NCBI RefSeq assembly: GCF_001936335.1
Contig: NZ_CP018888.1
Span: 620,001 to 684,000 of the forward strand
Origin: Amylolactobacillus amylophilus DSM 20533 = JCM 1125
Lineage (GTDB): Bacteria > Bacillota > Bacilli > Lactobacillales > Lactobacillaceae
DNA length: 64,000 nt
Direction of reading: 5' to 3'
Shown piece after piece: positions 33,562 to 42,663 of the stretch. The notes under the pieces were generated by a model that saw only the letters and a list, made by a program, of their open reading frames with translations, ran no database searches and was not told the DNA's origin. How positions within the stretch are numbered: position 1 is the first letter of the stretch; every line of letters starts with the position of its first letter. The position numbers were made by a program, and so were the translations under genes.

Positions 33562-34289
33562 TTAGAGAATTGGTAGGACGAAATTGATCCACAACCAGCT
33601 CAGCGGCATCACGACAATCATCGCCGGAATCATATCCGCAGTCGGGAACATCTTGATTTGAACCATGTGAAAGCCGGTTGCAAGCATTAGCACACCACCA
33701 GCAGCCTTAAAGTCCGCGATCATCGTTGCTGTCGTTAGTGGGTAGATAACGCCCGCAAGTAGATAGAGTAGGACAAAGATCAGGACTTGTGGAATGGCAA
33801 TCATCGAGACAACGAAACCTAGGTTAGCAGCGAAAATCGCAGCCGTGAAGAAATCGAGAATCGACTTACTAATCAGGATCGAAGCATCTCCGCTCATTCC
33901 CTCCGTTAAAGAGCCGTAGATTCCGGTACCACTGGCACAAAACAACACGATTACCGTCACTAAAGTCGCATCAAACTCCTGCTCACTCATTCCCTCGCTC
34001 GGTTTGGAATTATCTTCGTAATCATCTTTTGCATCCACTTGGCACCCTGATTAATTCTTTCCCCTAGGTGAATCATTAGGCCAATTGCGGTACCGATGAT
34101 AACCGCGAAGATTACGGCCGACATGTTCTTCATTGGAGCAATTGAGTAGATCCCCATCGTCATGGAACAGACACCGAAGACCAGATTCAAACCTGACTTG
34201 AATTCTGCGGACATTTTCTCACCGCCAAAGGTGCCAATTACACCATCCAAGAAGATGGCTAAACCGTTAATTATAATTCCTATTGGCAT
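33562..34289 (-). pseudogene. DUF554 membrane protein gene, frameshifted
   Basis: Two frames together give one DUF554 protein of about 240 aa. The first (34289 to about 34000) encodes MPIGIIINGLAIFLDGVIGT through the membrane helices to KWMQKMITKIIPN. The second (about 34000 to 33562) continues with EGMSEQEFDATLVTVIVLFC to the end. A one-base deletion near 33995-34003 joins them out of frame. Both halves look otherwise sound, so the break is recent or a sequencing error. Confidence 0.8.
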
Positions 34290-34519
34290 GATAAATCCCC
34301 CTCTAACAATATTGCCTAAAAAAAATTCAACTGAACAATGTTACCAGATTTTTAAATTCTGCACCAATTTTTTATTCCTGATTATTACCCGGGAAATAAT
34401 CTTAACAGACGACTAAAACAAAGAATTGCGATATAACACGCCTCTAAGGACGCCTTGTTATACCAACATGATATAATACGCTGATGGAACGTGCCACAGA
34501 TGTGCCACTCTCAAATACT

Positions 34520-34556
34520 AATGGAGCCTACCCTCACAGGTAAGCTCCATTTTTTC
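34520..34556 (+). terminator. Hairpin with T-tract at the left end of the element
   Basis: AATGGAGC and GCTCCATT with inner CTACC/GGTA, followed by TTTTTT on the plus strand. It points toward the 3' end of the split regulator gene. Confidence 0.7.
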
Positions 34557-35100
34557 ATTGTAAATTTATAATGTACTGTCCTGACCTTGCCTTGAATTGT
34601 AGTTTGAATTGTTGATTTCGATTTGTCAGAATTACTTTGTGGCTTTTTCCAGCTTTTAATATGAATGGTGCTTGTACTGTCTTACCGTTCAAATTGACAA
34701 GGCGTATTTCTATATCTCCCTGACTTCCATCATCGTTTGTAAGTACATATGATGATTTGAGTAATGATGGCCGGATAAGTGAACTGCCATTCCAGCTAGC
34801 AGTGTGCCATCGTGCTGATGCATGTTGTGAAACGGTCAATACGGTTGATTGATCAGGTGAAATTGTTTGATTCACGGTTTCGGTATTATGATAAAGCAAA
34901 TATAATGACAAACCAAGTACTGCAATAAAAGCTGGCACAATGATTCTCAAAGCTATCTTCCGTTTTCGGTTCAATCGTTGCTCTTTACCCATCTCTTCAA
35001 CCATTTCAGGCTCCTCCTTCAGCAACTGGTCAATAGACATTTGAAGGATTTCGCTCAGAGATACAAGGATATCTAAATCTGGATAATTTCGCCCCGTTTC
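34555..35100 (-). pseudogene. 3' part of the XRE-type membrane regulator gene split by the transposon
   Basis: The frame continues from the transposon edge as TGRNYPDLDILVSLSEILQM, the end of an XRE helix-turn-helix domain, then a charged linker, one membrane helix (IVPAFIAVLGLSLYLLY) and an extracytoplasmic beta-rich domain (IEIRLVNLNGKTVQ, SGQYIINLQ). With the 5' part at 42556-42663 it gives an intact 217-aa protein. An internal ATG at 35040 could make a truncated product lacking the HTH. The outer domain resembles the secreted protein encoded at 42856. Confidence 0.85.
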
Positions 35101-35137
35101 CCTTAGTTAAAGATATTGTTGGGTATCTCAAGATGTG

Positions 35138-36760
35138 TCATTCGATTTTGCCGATAAAGCGGTAGAAGATTTCCACTTCCTGTTCCCGGCTTCCGTCCTC
35201 ACTTTTGACCGCTTCATGGACAAGGATTTTTTCAATCAGCGTATTCAGAAGTTCAGCCGTCAATTCTGTGGGATTGACATACTGTTTCATCAGACCTATC
35301 CACTTTTCAGCGTCAACCGCTGTCTGGGCGGCGGTCTCCATCGCTTCGTGAAGCCGTTCAATTTTTACGTCCAATTCTCGCTGTTCGCCCTGATACTTTT
35401 CGGACAGCATATTGAAATTGTATTCTGTAATGCGTCCGGCAGACCAGTCCTCATACATTTTTGCAAACAGGGTGTCTACTTCTGCTTTGCGCTTTTCCGC
35501 CTTTTTCAGTTCGGCTGTCTGCCGCTTCCTTGCAGTATTGCGTTCCTTGTCGCTGGCGTTAAGTAGCCGTTTCAGAAGTTTGTCCCCATCCTGCTGTGCC
35601 AGCACAGACCAGTATTGCAGACGGGAAAGGACATAGGCGTAAAGCACATCATAGCGGATATAGTGCATGGAACACTGGTGCAATCCTTGCCCGTACTTGC
35701 TACAATGGTAGTGGGCATAGGGATTTTTGTTCTGGCTGTTCATACCATAGGCCAGCGACCAGCCGCAGTCCGCACATTTTACCAGCCCGGAAAATATCTG
35801 TGTTGTGCCGTTCTTCTGCCGTCTGCGCCTGTTGCAAATCTGCTCCTGTACTTGACGGAACACATCTTCGGAAATAATCGCTTCGTGGGTGTTCTCCACA
35901 CGATACCATTCCTCTTTTGGCTTGCGTACTTTCTTCTTGTTTTTGAATGAAATGTTGGTCTGCTTATTGTGGACGCTGTGTCCGATATAGGTTTCCTCTT
36001 TCAGAATACTTTTCACCTGCGCTATCGTCCACGCATAGGCTTTTTCCTCCGGCGCTCCGGCATAGATATTTGCGAAAGTGCCGTATCTCTGGAAATTCAG
36101 CCAGCCGGGAGTAGGTACTTTTTCTTCGACCAAAATCCGTGTAATGCTGGCGGCTCCCCGGCCATGAACGGCAAGGTCAAAAATCTTTTCGATAATCCAC
36201 CTTGTTTCCGGGTCAATCAGAAGATGGCCTTTCTTATCTGGGTCTTTGACATAGCCAAGCGGAGCATAGGCTCCATAGTGTGCGCCATTTGCGAACCGTG
36301 TCCGCATGGCCGCCTTTACCTTTTTGCTGGTCTGGCGGGCGTGCATTTCATTCAGAATGTTGAGGAATGGGGCAAGCTCATTCTCTCCGTTGATGGTGTC
36401 CACATTGTCATTGACAGCGATATAGCGGACGCCTTTGCTGGGAAAGTAGATTTCCGTGTACTGGCCGGTCAGAATGTAGTTTCTGCCTAAGCGGGATAAA
36501 TCCTTCGTAACAACGCAGTTGATTTTCCCGTCCTCAATGTCATCAATCATTCTCTGAAAATCCGGCCTGTCAAAGTTCGTTCCAGACCATCCATCGTCGA
36601 TATATTCATCTATGACATTCAGGCCATGCTCGGCGGCATATTGCCGGAGCATCATGCGTTGTGTCTGAATACTCCCGCTTTCTCCTTGCAGTTCATCGTC
36701 CCGGCTCAATCTCATATAAAGCGCCGTGTTGTAAATCGTAGTATTGTAAGGTTGTTTCAC
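35138..36760 (-). CDS. Large serine recombinase (TndX/TnpX-like)
   Basis: GTG 36760 lies 9 nt after AAGGAGG and gives 540 aa. Residues 10-160 are a resolvase domain with the catalytic Ser in ALYMRLSRDDE and Arg in VTKDLSRLGRNY. A recombinase domain (GYVKDPDKKGHLLIDP), a Cys zinc ribbon (VKCADCGWSLA, HYHCSKYG) and a coiled coil follow. It excises and inserts the transposon through GA dinucleotides. It ends 37 bp from the element edge. An inverted repeat at 36787-36836 precedes it. Confidence 0.92.
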   Translation of the reverse strand: MKQPYNTTIYNTALYMRLSRDDELQGESGSIQTQRMMLRQYAAEHGLNVIDEYIDDGWSGTNFDRPDFQRMIDDIEDGKINCVVTKDLSRLGRNYILTGQYTEIYFPSKGVRYIAVNDNVDTINGENELAPFLNILNEMHARQTSKKVKAAMRTRFANGAHYGAYAPLGYVKDPDKKGHLLIDPETRWIIEKIFDLAVHGRGAASITRILVEEKVPTPGWLNFQRYGTFANIYAGAPEEKAYAWTIAQVKSILKEETYIGHSVHNKQTNISFKNKKKVRKPKEEWYRVENTHEAIISEDVFRQVQEQICNRRRRQKNGTTQIFSGLVKCADCGWSLAYGMNSQNKNPYAHYHCSKYGQGLHQCSMHYIRYDVLYAYVLSRLQYWSVLAQQDGDKLLKRLLNASDKERNTARKRQTAELKKAEKRKAEVDTLFAKMYEDWSAGRITEYNFNMLSEKYQGEQRELDVKIERLHEAMETAAQTAVDAEKWIGLMKQYVNPTELTAELLNTLIEKILVHEAVKSEDGSREQEVEIFYRFIGKIE

Positions 36761-36786
36761 CGTAAAAATCCTCCTTCTAAAGAAAC

Positions 36787-36836
36787 AACCCACGCTTACA
36801 ATACTTTTGCTCTATGGCAATTATATCATAAGCGTG
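36787..36836 (-). promoter_or_regulatory. Inverted repeat before the recombinase gene
   Basis: CCCACGCTTA and TAAGCGTGGG, 10-bp arms with 30 bp between them, lie 27 bp upstream of the GTG start. The spacer contains TATAAT-like sequence. This is a likely operator or promoter hairpin. Confidence 0.55.
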
Positions 36837-36859
36837 GGCGTGTTATCAATGATGGGCTA

Positions 36860-37054
36860 TCAGGTTGAAGCGGCTTTTTCTGCGGTATGCCGCACCACAT
36901 CTACAATCAGATCACCGAGGGGCTTCCCGCCTGCGGCGAAGTGTTCGGAGATTTTTATACGGTTGTTCCCACATACAAAATACTGCGTGCCGTTCTCTGC
37001 TTGTATAACCTGCCCTGTTCGGGGTGTAAAAATATCGCTTTCACTTTTTGCCAT
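36860..37054 (-). CDS. TnpW-like transposon protein
   Basis: ATG 37054 has GGAGG upstream, giving 64 aa. FTPRTGQVIQAENGTQYFVC and IKISEHFAAGGKPLGDLIVD match small TnpW-type proteins encoded beside TndX-like recombinases in clostridial mobilizable transposons. Function is unknown. It lies between the relaxase and recombinase genes, in the same direction. Confidence 0.7.
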   Translation of the reverse strand: MAKSESDIFTPRTGQVIQAENGTQYFVCGNNRIKISEHFAAGGKPLGDLIVDVVRHTAEKAAST

Positions 37055-37126
37055 CCAGTGTCCTCCATATTCAGTTTTCAAGGTACAATGCCGCACAGAG
37101 GCGGCGAAAATTTCTGCTTATATCTA

Positions 37127-38071
37127 TCACCTTTCCTTTACCGTGTGCCGCTGCTGACGTTTCAGTTCCGCCAGTATATCCGGCGGGATACGGTCAACCA
37201 GCCGCTGTAAATTGTCCAGTTCGCTTTTCAGCTTTGCCCGTTCCATCGTATCTTTCATCTTTCCTTTTTCGCTGGCCTTTGCCCTTGCTTCCAACTTCTC
37301 ATTCTCCGCCAGCAGGTCATTGATTGTGACCTTGTACTTTTTCAACTGCCCGGAGAAATTCTCCATCTGCGGGAACCACTTTTTCAGCATGGAGAGGGCT
37401 TCCTCTTTTTTCTTTCCGGCGTTCAGCGGGTTAATGCCGTCCAGTGTGGCTTCAATGGCTCTTGCCTGCCGGGAGAGGGAAACCGCCTGTTTGAAAAGCC
37501 GGGTGGGGATATGCTTCCGGCCTGTCCTGCTGGCGCTCTCCCCACGCTCCAAGTCAGGATATTTCTCCACCATATAGGCGTGAAAATCGTCCTGCCACTT
37601 CGTCAGGTTTGCCCGGTTGCCGATAATCTCCTTTGCACACAGGCGGTTGTCCTTTGTCAGCGGAACAAAGGTCAAATGCAGGTGGGGCGTTTTCTCGTCC
37701 ATGTGTACCACCGCCGACACGATATTTTCCCGTCCTACCCGGCCAATGAGGAAGTCCGCCGCCCTCTGGAAAAACGCCTGTATCTCCTTTGGGGATTTCC
37801 CCTTGAAAAACTCCGGGCTGGCAGTTACCAGCGTATCGACAAACCGTGTGCTGTCCTTGCGGGTTCGGCACCCGGCCTGTTCAATGCGGTTTTGAATGAA
37901 ATGATAGTACCTGCCCTCTGGCTTGACGATATGAAAGTTGTACTTGCTCCGGCTTGTGTCAATGTCGGGGTTGCTGGCGTATTGTTCTTTCTGTCTTTCG
38001 TGATGGGCTTCCAGCGGCCTTGCCGGGTTGCCCTTGTGCTTCTCAAACCGCAAAATTGCGTGTTGTGCCAT
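37127..38071 (-). CDS. mobA: MobV-type relaxase (Mob/Pre family)
   Basis: 314 aa. N-terminal HAILRFEKHKGNPARPLEAHHE fits motif I of Pre/Mob relaxases, and the metal-binding motif III is HMDEKTPHLHL near residue 150. A coiled-coil tail (residues 220-310) follows. It would nick the transposon oriT and allow mobilisation by a helper conjugative element. Confidence 0.88.
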   Translation of the reverse strand: MAQHAILRFEKHKGNPARPLEAHHERQKEQYASNPDIDTSRSKYNFHIVKPEGRYYHFIQNRIEQAGCRTRKDSTRFVDTLVTASPEFFKGKSPKEIQAFFQRAADFLIGRVGRENIVSAVVHMDEKTPHLHLTFVPLTKDNRLCAKEIIGNRANLTKWQDDFHAYMVEKYPDLERGESASRTGRKHIPTRLFKQAVSLSRQARAIEATLDGINPLNAGKKKEEALSMLKKWFPQMENFSGQLKKYKVTINDLLAENEKLEARAKASEKGKMKDTMERAKLKSELDNLQRLVDRIPPDILAELKRQQRHTVKER

Positions 38072-38254
38072 TCTGCTCCTTTCCCCATTCCTTTCCTATC
38101 CGGGGTTTTCCACAGGGAAAATCCCGCAGAAATTAGCTCGGATAGGATTGGAATGGATAGAATATAAATAAATCTTTTTAATCTTTGTATTTCTATATAC
38201 CGTCCGGTTTTCGTACTTCCGGGGAGTGATTTCCTCACTTCATAAGTACGGTTT

Positions 38255-38650
38255 TCAGCCCTCCGGCGTACCAGAACCGGATTTCTTGAAGTCGGTGTTT
38301 GGAACCGCTTCATAGGATTTTGGGAAAATGCGGTTGGGTTTTCCACAGCCCTGCTTCTGGATCTCCACCAGCCCGGCGTATTGCAGTTCCCGCAGGGTGT
38401 TTACCGCTTTCTGCCGCCCACAGTGGAGCAGGTCAACCACCTCGCAGATGGGATAGTACAGATAAATCCGTCCGCAATCATCCGCCCACCCATTCTTGCG
38501 GGATAACTCTGTCCGGCGCAGGATAAAGGCGTACAGAACCTTTGCCTCGTTGGACAAGGGCTTGAATGTGGGGGCTTCAAAGAGGAAATTCGGGAGCCGG
38601 GTGAAGCTGAACGCCTTTTCCGGCTGATGGATATAGATGGTATTTGTCAT
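38255..38650 (-). CDS. Replication initiator protein A-like (RepA_N domain)
   Basis: 131 aa. PNFLFEAPTFKPLSNEAKVL and YAFILRRTELSRKNGW are the RepA_N signature of Firmicutes plasmid and transposon initiators, with a winged-helix (VDLLHCGRQKAVNTLRELQ). Full plasmid RepA proteins are over twice as long, so this is the short transposon-type version. It lies upstream of mobA in the same direction. Confidence 0.8.
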   Translation of the reverse strand: MTNTIYIHQPEKAFSFTRLPNFLFEAPTFKPLSNEAKVLYAFILRRTELSRKNGWADDCGRIYLYYPICEVVDLLHCGRQKAVNTLRELQYAGLVEIQKQGCGKPNRIFPKSYEAVPNTDFKKSGSGTPEG

Positions 38651-38761
38651 AGTGCGTTTTGTGGACGGTTAGAAGCCCGTTTTCCGGGGCGGGCGATACT
38701 TTATACCACCAGCCCCGGTTTGGGGCTTGCGAAGCCTGATAAATCAAGGCTTTTTTCGCTC

Positions 38762-39175
38762 CTAACTGTCCACAGCAGACCTCCTTTTCCGTTCACTTTC
38801 TGTTTTCTGCCGCCTGTGAACTCTGGCGGCACAGCCGGGGCAGTATTTTGCCCGGTTGGATTTGGGGACGAACACACCGCCGCAGACCTCACAGCGTTTC
38901 AAGTCCTTATCCCGGAAAATCTCCGCTTCCAGCGTCCCGTCCAGCGGCAAGACCGCCCAGCGGAACCACTTACAGCAGACCGAGAAAGAAATCGTCTGCG
39001 GACAGGTGCAGGTGTCCCCATCGTCAAGGACAATGCAGTTGCCGTCCTCACAGCAACAGCACTCCCGGCGTATCAGGCTGGCCGCCTGTTTTCTCTGCGC
39101 CGGGGTCATGCGGTAAAGGGAACCGTCCGGCCTGCGTTCCAGCGGCGGCAAGTCTTTATAGGGGTTATCTCTCAT
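38762..39175 (-). CDS. Cysteine-rich VLP-family protein
   Basis: ATG 39175 with GGAGG 6 nt upstream gives 137 aa. It contains RRECCCCEDGNCIVLDDGD and a second Cys set (RCEVCGGVFVPK, KYCPGCAARVHR), which would bind zinc. This is the Cys_rich_VLP pattern common in clostridial mobilizable transposons. Function is not known. Confidence 0.75.
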   Translation of the reverse strand: MRDNPYKDLPPLERRPDGSLYRMTPAQRKQAASLIRRECCCCEDGNCIVLDDGDTCTCPQTISFSVCCKWFRWAVLPLDGTLEAEIFRDKDLKRCEVCGGVFVPKSNRAKYCPGCAARVHRRQKTESERKRRSAVDS

Positions 39176-39410
39176 GCGTTCCCTCCATTTTGCTTTCCGT
39201 TGCCGTTCTCCCCGAAAAGGTTTCCTGCCCCATTCCTGCGGCGTGTTCCGGCGTTGGCACGCTCCTCGCAACTTCGGGACATTTTGTCCCGAAGTCCGAC
39301 TCCTTGCGGTGCTTCCCCAGCCGGGGTATTCCTTTTCGGACGGTCATTCTGTTTTCAAGGTGCCGTCCATCGATGAACTACCCTAAGTCTACACGAAAAA
39401 AATGCAATTC

Positions 39411-39490
39411 CCGGAATATTGCGAGAATTGCATTTTGATGAAGTTTACACTTTGGAAATTGCATTTTTGCAATCATTCTGTATAATGGAA
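39411..39490 (+). promoter_or_regulatory. Promoter and operator repeats of the transposon XRE repressor
   Basis: AATTGCATTTT occurs at 39425 and 39457, and TGCAATT occurs inverted at about 39401. TTGCAT, 16 bp and TATAAT (39480-39485) form a promoter. These repeats are probable repressor sites. Confidence 0.55.
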
Positions 39491-39513
39491 GTATGCGGAG
39501 GAGGTGCGTATCT

Positions 39514-40317
39514 ATGGCTTTACCCGGAACGCCCGGACAGCGGATTTCCGATTTATGCAACGGGAACCACATCACACAAAAGGAACTTGCGGAGAAGATA
39601 GGCGTTTCCGCTTCCCAGTTGAGCCGCATTGTCAGCGGCGAAACAAGAACGGTCAGCAGTGATATTCTCATAGGTGTGGCAAAGGAATTTAAGGTATCGA
39701 CAGACTACATACTGGGCTTGTCTACCGTGAGCGTTCGTAAAAGCTACGATATTTCTGAATTAGGCTTGTCCGAGGGAGCCGTGAGGGGGCTTGTGACGGG
39801 TGCTGTTGATGTGCAAATCCTCAACCGCCTGTTGGAACACAGGAATTTTCCTAAGCTGATAGATTTGATACGGATTTATTTTCAGGATACGGCGGCAAAG
39901 GGCATAACAGCAAGAAACCAGCTTATCGAGATGGCAACGGCTTCCCTGTCCGACCTGATGAAAGAACACCCGGAACACCGGGCAGAAGCGAAGCAGGATT
40001 TACAGCTTTTGAACGCCCAAAAGATAGGGGAACATGAAGCGGAGATTGAAAAAATCAAAAATGTGTTCCTGGCTATCCTGCGGGACATTAAGAAAGACAT
40101 TGACAACGGGGAACAGCCGGGAGAAGCTGTGACCGCCGCTATGTTCCAAGCCATGCGGGACGCACTGGCGGAACAGAAACAAAAACCACTTTCCATTGAC
40201 GATGTAACGGCGATGATAGCTGGACAGATCGGACAGCTTACACCGATGGATAAAGAAACTGTTGAAATGTTCCAGCAGTTTGCGAAGAAGATGATTGAGC
40301 AGGCAGGAACAAAGTGA
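39514..40317 (+). CDS. XRE-family regulator of the transposon
   Basis: ATG 39514 behind GGAGGAGG gives 267 aa. Residues 8-62 form an HTH (ITQKELAEKIGVSASQLSRI). The long C-terminal part is helical with a coiled coil near EAEIEKIKNVFLAILRDIKK. It is divergent from the mobilisation genes and cotranscribed with the next kinase-like gene. Control of transposon transfer is inferred. Confidence 0.82.
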   Translation: MALPGTPGQRISDLCNGNHITQKELAEKIGVSASQLSRIVSGETRTVSSDILIGVAKEFKVSTDYILGLSTVSVRKSYDISELGLSEGAVRGLVTGAVDVQILNRLLEHRNFPKLIDLIRIYFQDTAAKGITARNQLIEMATASLSDLMKEHPEHRAEAKQDLQLLNAQKIGEHEAEIEKIKNVFLAILRDIKKDIDNGEQPGEAVTAAMFQAMRDALAEQKQKPLSIDDVTAMIAGQIGQLTPMDKETVEMFQQFAKKMIEQAGTK

Positions 40318-40345
40318 TAAATTTGAATTGTGAGGGAAAATACAG

Positions 40346-40891
40346 ATGAATCAAGGAAGAATTATTGTGATTACAGGCTCACCGGGGACAGGAAAAACAA
40401 CAACTGCGTCAATTGTCGCAAAGGAATCAGATATGGATAAATCAGTGCATATGCACACCGATGACTTTTTTCATTACTTAAGCAAAGGCGCAATACCACC
40501 ACATTTGCCAGAATCCAACGAGCAAAATCTGGTTGTCATTGAAGCCTTTTTAGAAGCTGCAAAGCGATATGCTCGTGGCGGATATGATGTAATTGTAGAT
40601 GGGATTGTCGGGCCATGGTTTTTGGAGCCATGGAAAGCTCTTGCCCAAGAAGATTACGAGGTACACTATATTGTATTAAGAGCGAGTAAAAAAGAAACTA
40701 TGAAGCGAGCTGTGGAACGCTCAAAATTAGATAGAAAAACAAATATTGAATTAGTGGAAACAATGTGGGAGCAATTTTCCGGTTTGGGAGTATATGAATC
40801 AAATGTCATAGACACAACTACATTCACAATTAAAGATACGGTTTCCGCAATAAAAGAAAGAGTTGCATGTGGGACGTCTTTACTATCTTAG
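40346..40891 (+). CDS. P-loop kinase-like ATPase
   Basis: 181 aa. Walker A GSPGTGKTT is at residues 10-18, followed by HTDDFFHYL (kinase-type Asp) and DVIVDGIVGPWFLEPW, with a lid rich in Arg/Lys (KKETMKRAVERSKLDRK). It resembles small-molecule kinases such as shikimate kinase or chloramphenicol phosphotransferase. The substrate is unknown; a resistance role is possible but unproven. It is 28 bp after the XRE gene. Confidence 0.7.
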   Translation: MNQGRIIVITGSPGTGKTTTASIVAKESDMDKSVHMHTDDFFHYLSKGAIPPHLPESNEQNLVVIEAFLEAAKRYARGGYDVIVDGIVGPWFLEPWKALAQEDYEVHYIVLRASKKETMKRAVERSKLDRKTNIELVETMWEQFSGLGVYESNVIDTTTFTIKDTVSAIKERVACGTSLLS

Positions 40892-41066
40892 ACATTCCCA
40901 TTTGTCAGGAAGATAGCAAAGCCAGCCGAGCCAGTCAACGGTCAAGATGAACGGCGCATTTCATGCGCCGCCGTTGACAGTCCCGCCCGTCTTTGCTAAA
41001 GGGTAATCAAGGCGGGAAAGCCCTAAAATGGCTTCACACCTATTTCAATAATTGGAGGAGATAAAA

Positions 41067-41933
41067 ATGAGATCAGAAAAGGAAGTTTATGATATTGTTT
41101 TGAATTTTGCAAAAACAGACAAACGCATTCGCATGGTTACTTTGGAAGGATCTAGAACAAATACAAATATTCCGCCTGATGATTTTCAGGATTTTGATAT
41201 TACTTTTTTTGTTACGGATATGGACAGCTTCACAAGTGATGATAAATGGCTAGATATATTTGGTGAAAGGTTGATTCTGCAAAAGCCGGAAGATATGGAA
41301 TTATTTCCAGCTGTAGAAAAGGGATTTTCATATTTAATGCTGTTTACTGATGATGTTAAGATAGATTTAACTTTGCTGCCGCTGGAACTGATAGACGAGT
41401 ATTTTACATGGGATAAACTGGTAAAGTTACTGTTGGATAAAGACAACCGTATCGTAAAGCCGCCAATACCAACGGATATAGACTACCACTTGCAGAAGCC
41501 TACTCAAAGAATGTTTGACGATTGCTGTAATGAATTTTGGAATACTACAACATATGTAGTAAAGGGCTTATGCCGCAAAGAAATTCTTTTTGCTATTGAC
41601 CATATGAATGATATAGTACGAAAAGAATTGCTTCGCATGATTTCCTGGCTGATTGGTATCAAACAGGGATTTCATTTCAGTTTGGGAAAAAACTATAAAT
41701 TTATGAAGCAATATGTCCCAGAGGAATTGTGGGAACGACTTATGTCCACTTATAATATGGATTCCTATCCCCATATGTGGGAATCCTTTGAACAATGTAT
41801 GGCATTGTTCCGGGAGGTTTCGTCAGAAGTGGCATGCCAGTTGGATTACCAGTATCCACTATATGATGAAAAAATCAGTAATTATGTGATTCGGCAAAAG
41901 AAAAAATATGGCATTGAAGATGATAACAAATAA
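41067..41933 (+). CDS. Aminoglycoside 6-adenylyltransferase ANT(6) (streptomycin resistance)
   Basis: ATG 41067 follows GGAGG and gives 288 aa, close to ANT(6)-Ib (285) and shorter than ANT(6)-Ia (302). The nucleotidyltransferase motif is VTLEGSRTNTN followed by DFQDFDITFFVTD, with the third Asp in DVKIDLTLLP. HFSLGKNYKFMKQY and the C-terminal helical domain match AadE proteins. It adenylates streptomycin at O6. It is cargo of the transposon. All key residues are present, so it is probably functional. Confidence 0.93.
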   Translation: MRSEKEVYDIVLNFAKTDKRIRMVTLEGSRTNTNIPPDDFQDFDITFFVTDMDSFTSDDKWLDIFGERLILQKPEDMELFPAVEKGFSYLMLFTDDVKIDLTLLPLELIDEYFTWDKLVKLLLDKDNRIVKPPIPTDIDYHLQKPTQRMFDDCCNEFWNTTTYVVKGLCRKEILFAIDHMNDIVRKELLRMISWLIGIKQGFHFSLGKNYKFMKQYVPEELWERLMSTYNMDSYPHMWESFEQCMALFREVSSEVACQLDYQYPLYDEKISNYVIRQKKKYGIEDDNK

Positions 41934-42555
41934 AATTTTTTCAATCGAAAAAATTTATTTTGATTATTCAATTTTGAAAAACTGAATACCTCAAAATCAG
42001 AAAGAGAGCGGCCAAGCACTTTGAGGGATTGGCCGCCTTGTCCACCCATCCAGCGGGACAGCGGGCGGAGGTCAAGGCCGGGTGTAAACCCGTTCATTTC
42101 AGCCTTGACGGTTGCCCGTTGTCCTGCTACTTTTCCGGGAGTGTGGCCACAACTTCGGGACACTTTGTCCACAAGTTGGAGCGTAGGACGAGGAACTGGG
42201 GCTTTCATATACGCCCTGTCTGCTGATGAGTCCAGACCTGCGCTTGCGGCTCCACGCCACGCAAGCACAGCCCTGTTTTCCTGCCGCTTCAAATGCCCTT
42301 GCCCTCCCCGGCGGCAACGGCATTTTCACGGCAACGCCGGCAGAGCGTATAACACACTACACTTTGCTTCGCAAAGTCGTGTGCCAAATGGGGGCGTTGC
42401 CCCCTTTGGAAACCCCCACAAGAAAAGGCGGTACGCTACCCCTCCACGGGGCGCATACCGCCTTTTCTTGTTATCCAGCCCTCCGGCTGTATCGGTTGAG
42501 CAAAAGTCCGCGTGGGATTGATGTGGTATCTTTAACTTTGGGAAACTCCAACCTC
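41934..42555. other. Non-coding right end of the transposon
   Basis: I find no convincing gene here. A GC-rich block with several inverted repeats (ACTTTGCTTCGCAAAGT at about 42361, GGGGGCGTTGCCCCC at about 42390) is a candidate oriT or other recombinase/mobilisation site. A long hairpin AAGAAAAGGCGGT/ACCGCCTTTTCTT (42420-42471) is a bidirectional terminator. The element end lies at 42555. Confidence 0.55.
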
Positions 42556-42663
42556 CCAGTTTGAAATTGCCGATCTAGATACAGAGAGCAACTCCGCTAG
42601 TCGAGCTTGTGTGATTTTTAATTCTAGTCGTCGTTGCTTTAGTCGCTCTCCAAAGGTTGTCAT
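42556..42663 (-). pseudogene. 5' part of the split XRE-type regulator gene
   Basis: ATG 42663 has GGAGG 7 nt upstream. The 36 codons encode TTFGERLKQRRLELKITQAR and LAELLSVSRSAISNWE, the first four helices of an XRE HTH. The frame then crosses into the transposon and stops after a few codons. The rest of the gene is at 34555-35100. The gene was divergent from the bacteriocin operon and probably controlled it. Confidence 0.88.

Larger units (their letters stand above)
35101..42555. mobile_element. TndX-type mobilizable transposon carrying ANT(6)
   Basis: The 7,455-bp unit has higher GC than its surroundings and a clostridial gene set: large serine recombinase at the left edge, TnpW-like, MobV relaxase, RepA-like, Cys-rich VLP, XRE repressor and a resistance gene. 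The ends contain AGTTAAAGATA in inverted orientation (35105-35115 and 42527-42537). A TC dinucleotide (GA on the gene strand) flanks each junction. Joining 35100 to 42556 restores the codons SNWETGRNYPD of the interrupted gene exactly. Confidence 0.9.

Noticed and set aside
36626-39438. Several plus-strand frames in the transposon
   Set aside because: They are antisense to TndX, TnpW, MobV, RepA and VLP genes; long antisense frames are expected in GC-rich DNA.
42021-42564. Overlapping frames at the right end of the transposon
   Set aside because: No ribosome sites or recognisable domains; the region is dominated by inverted repeats.
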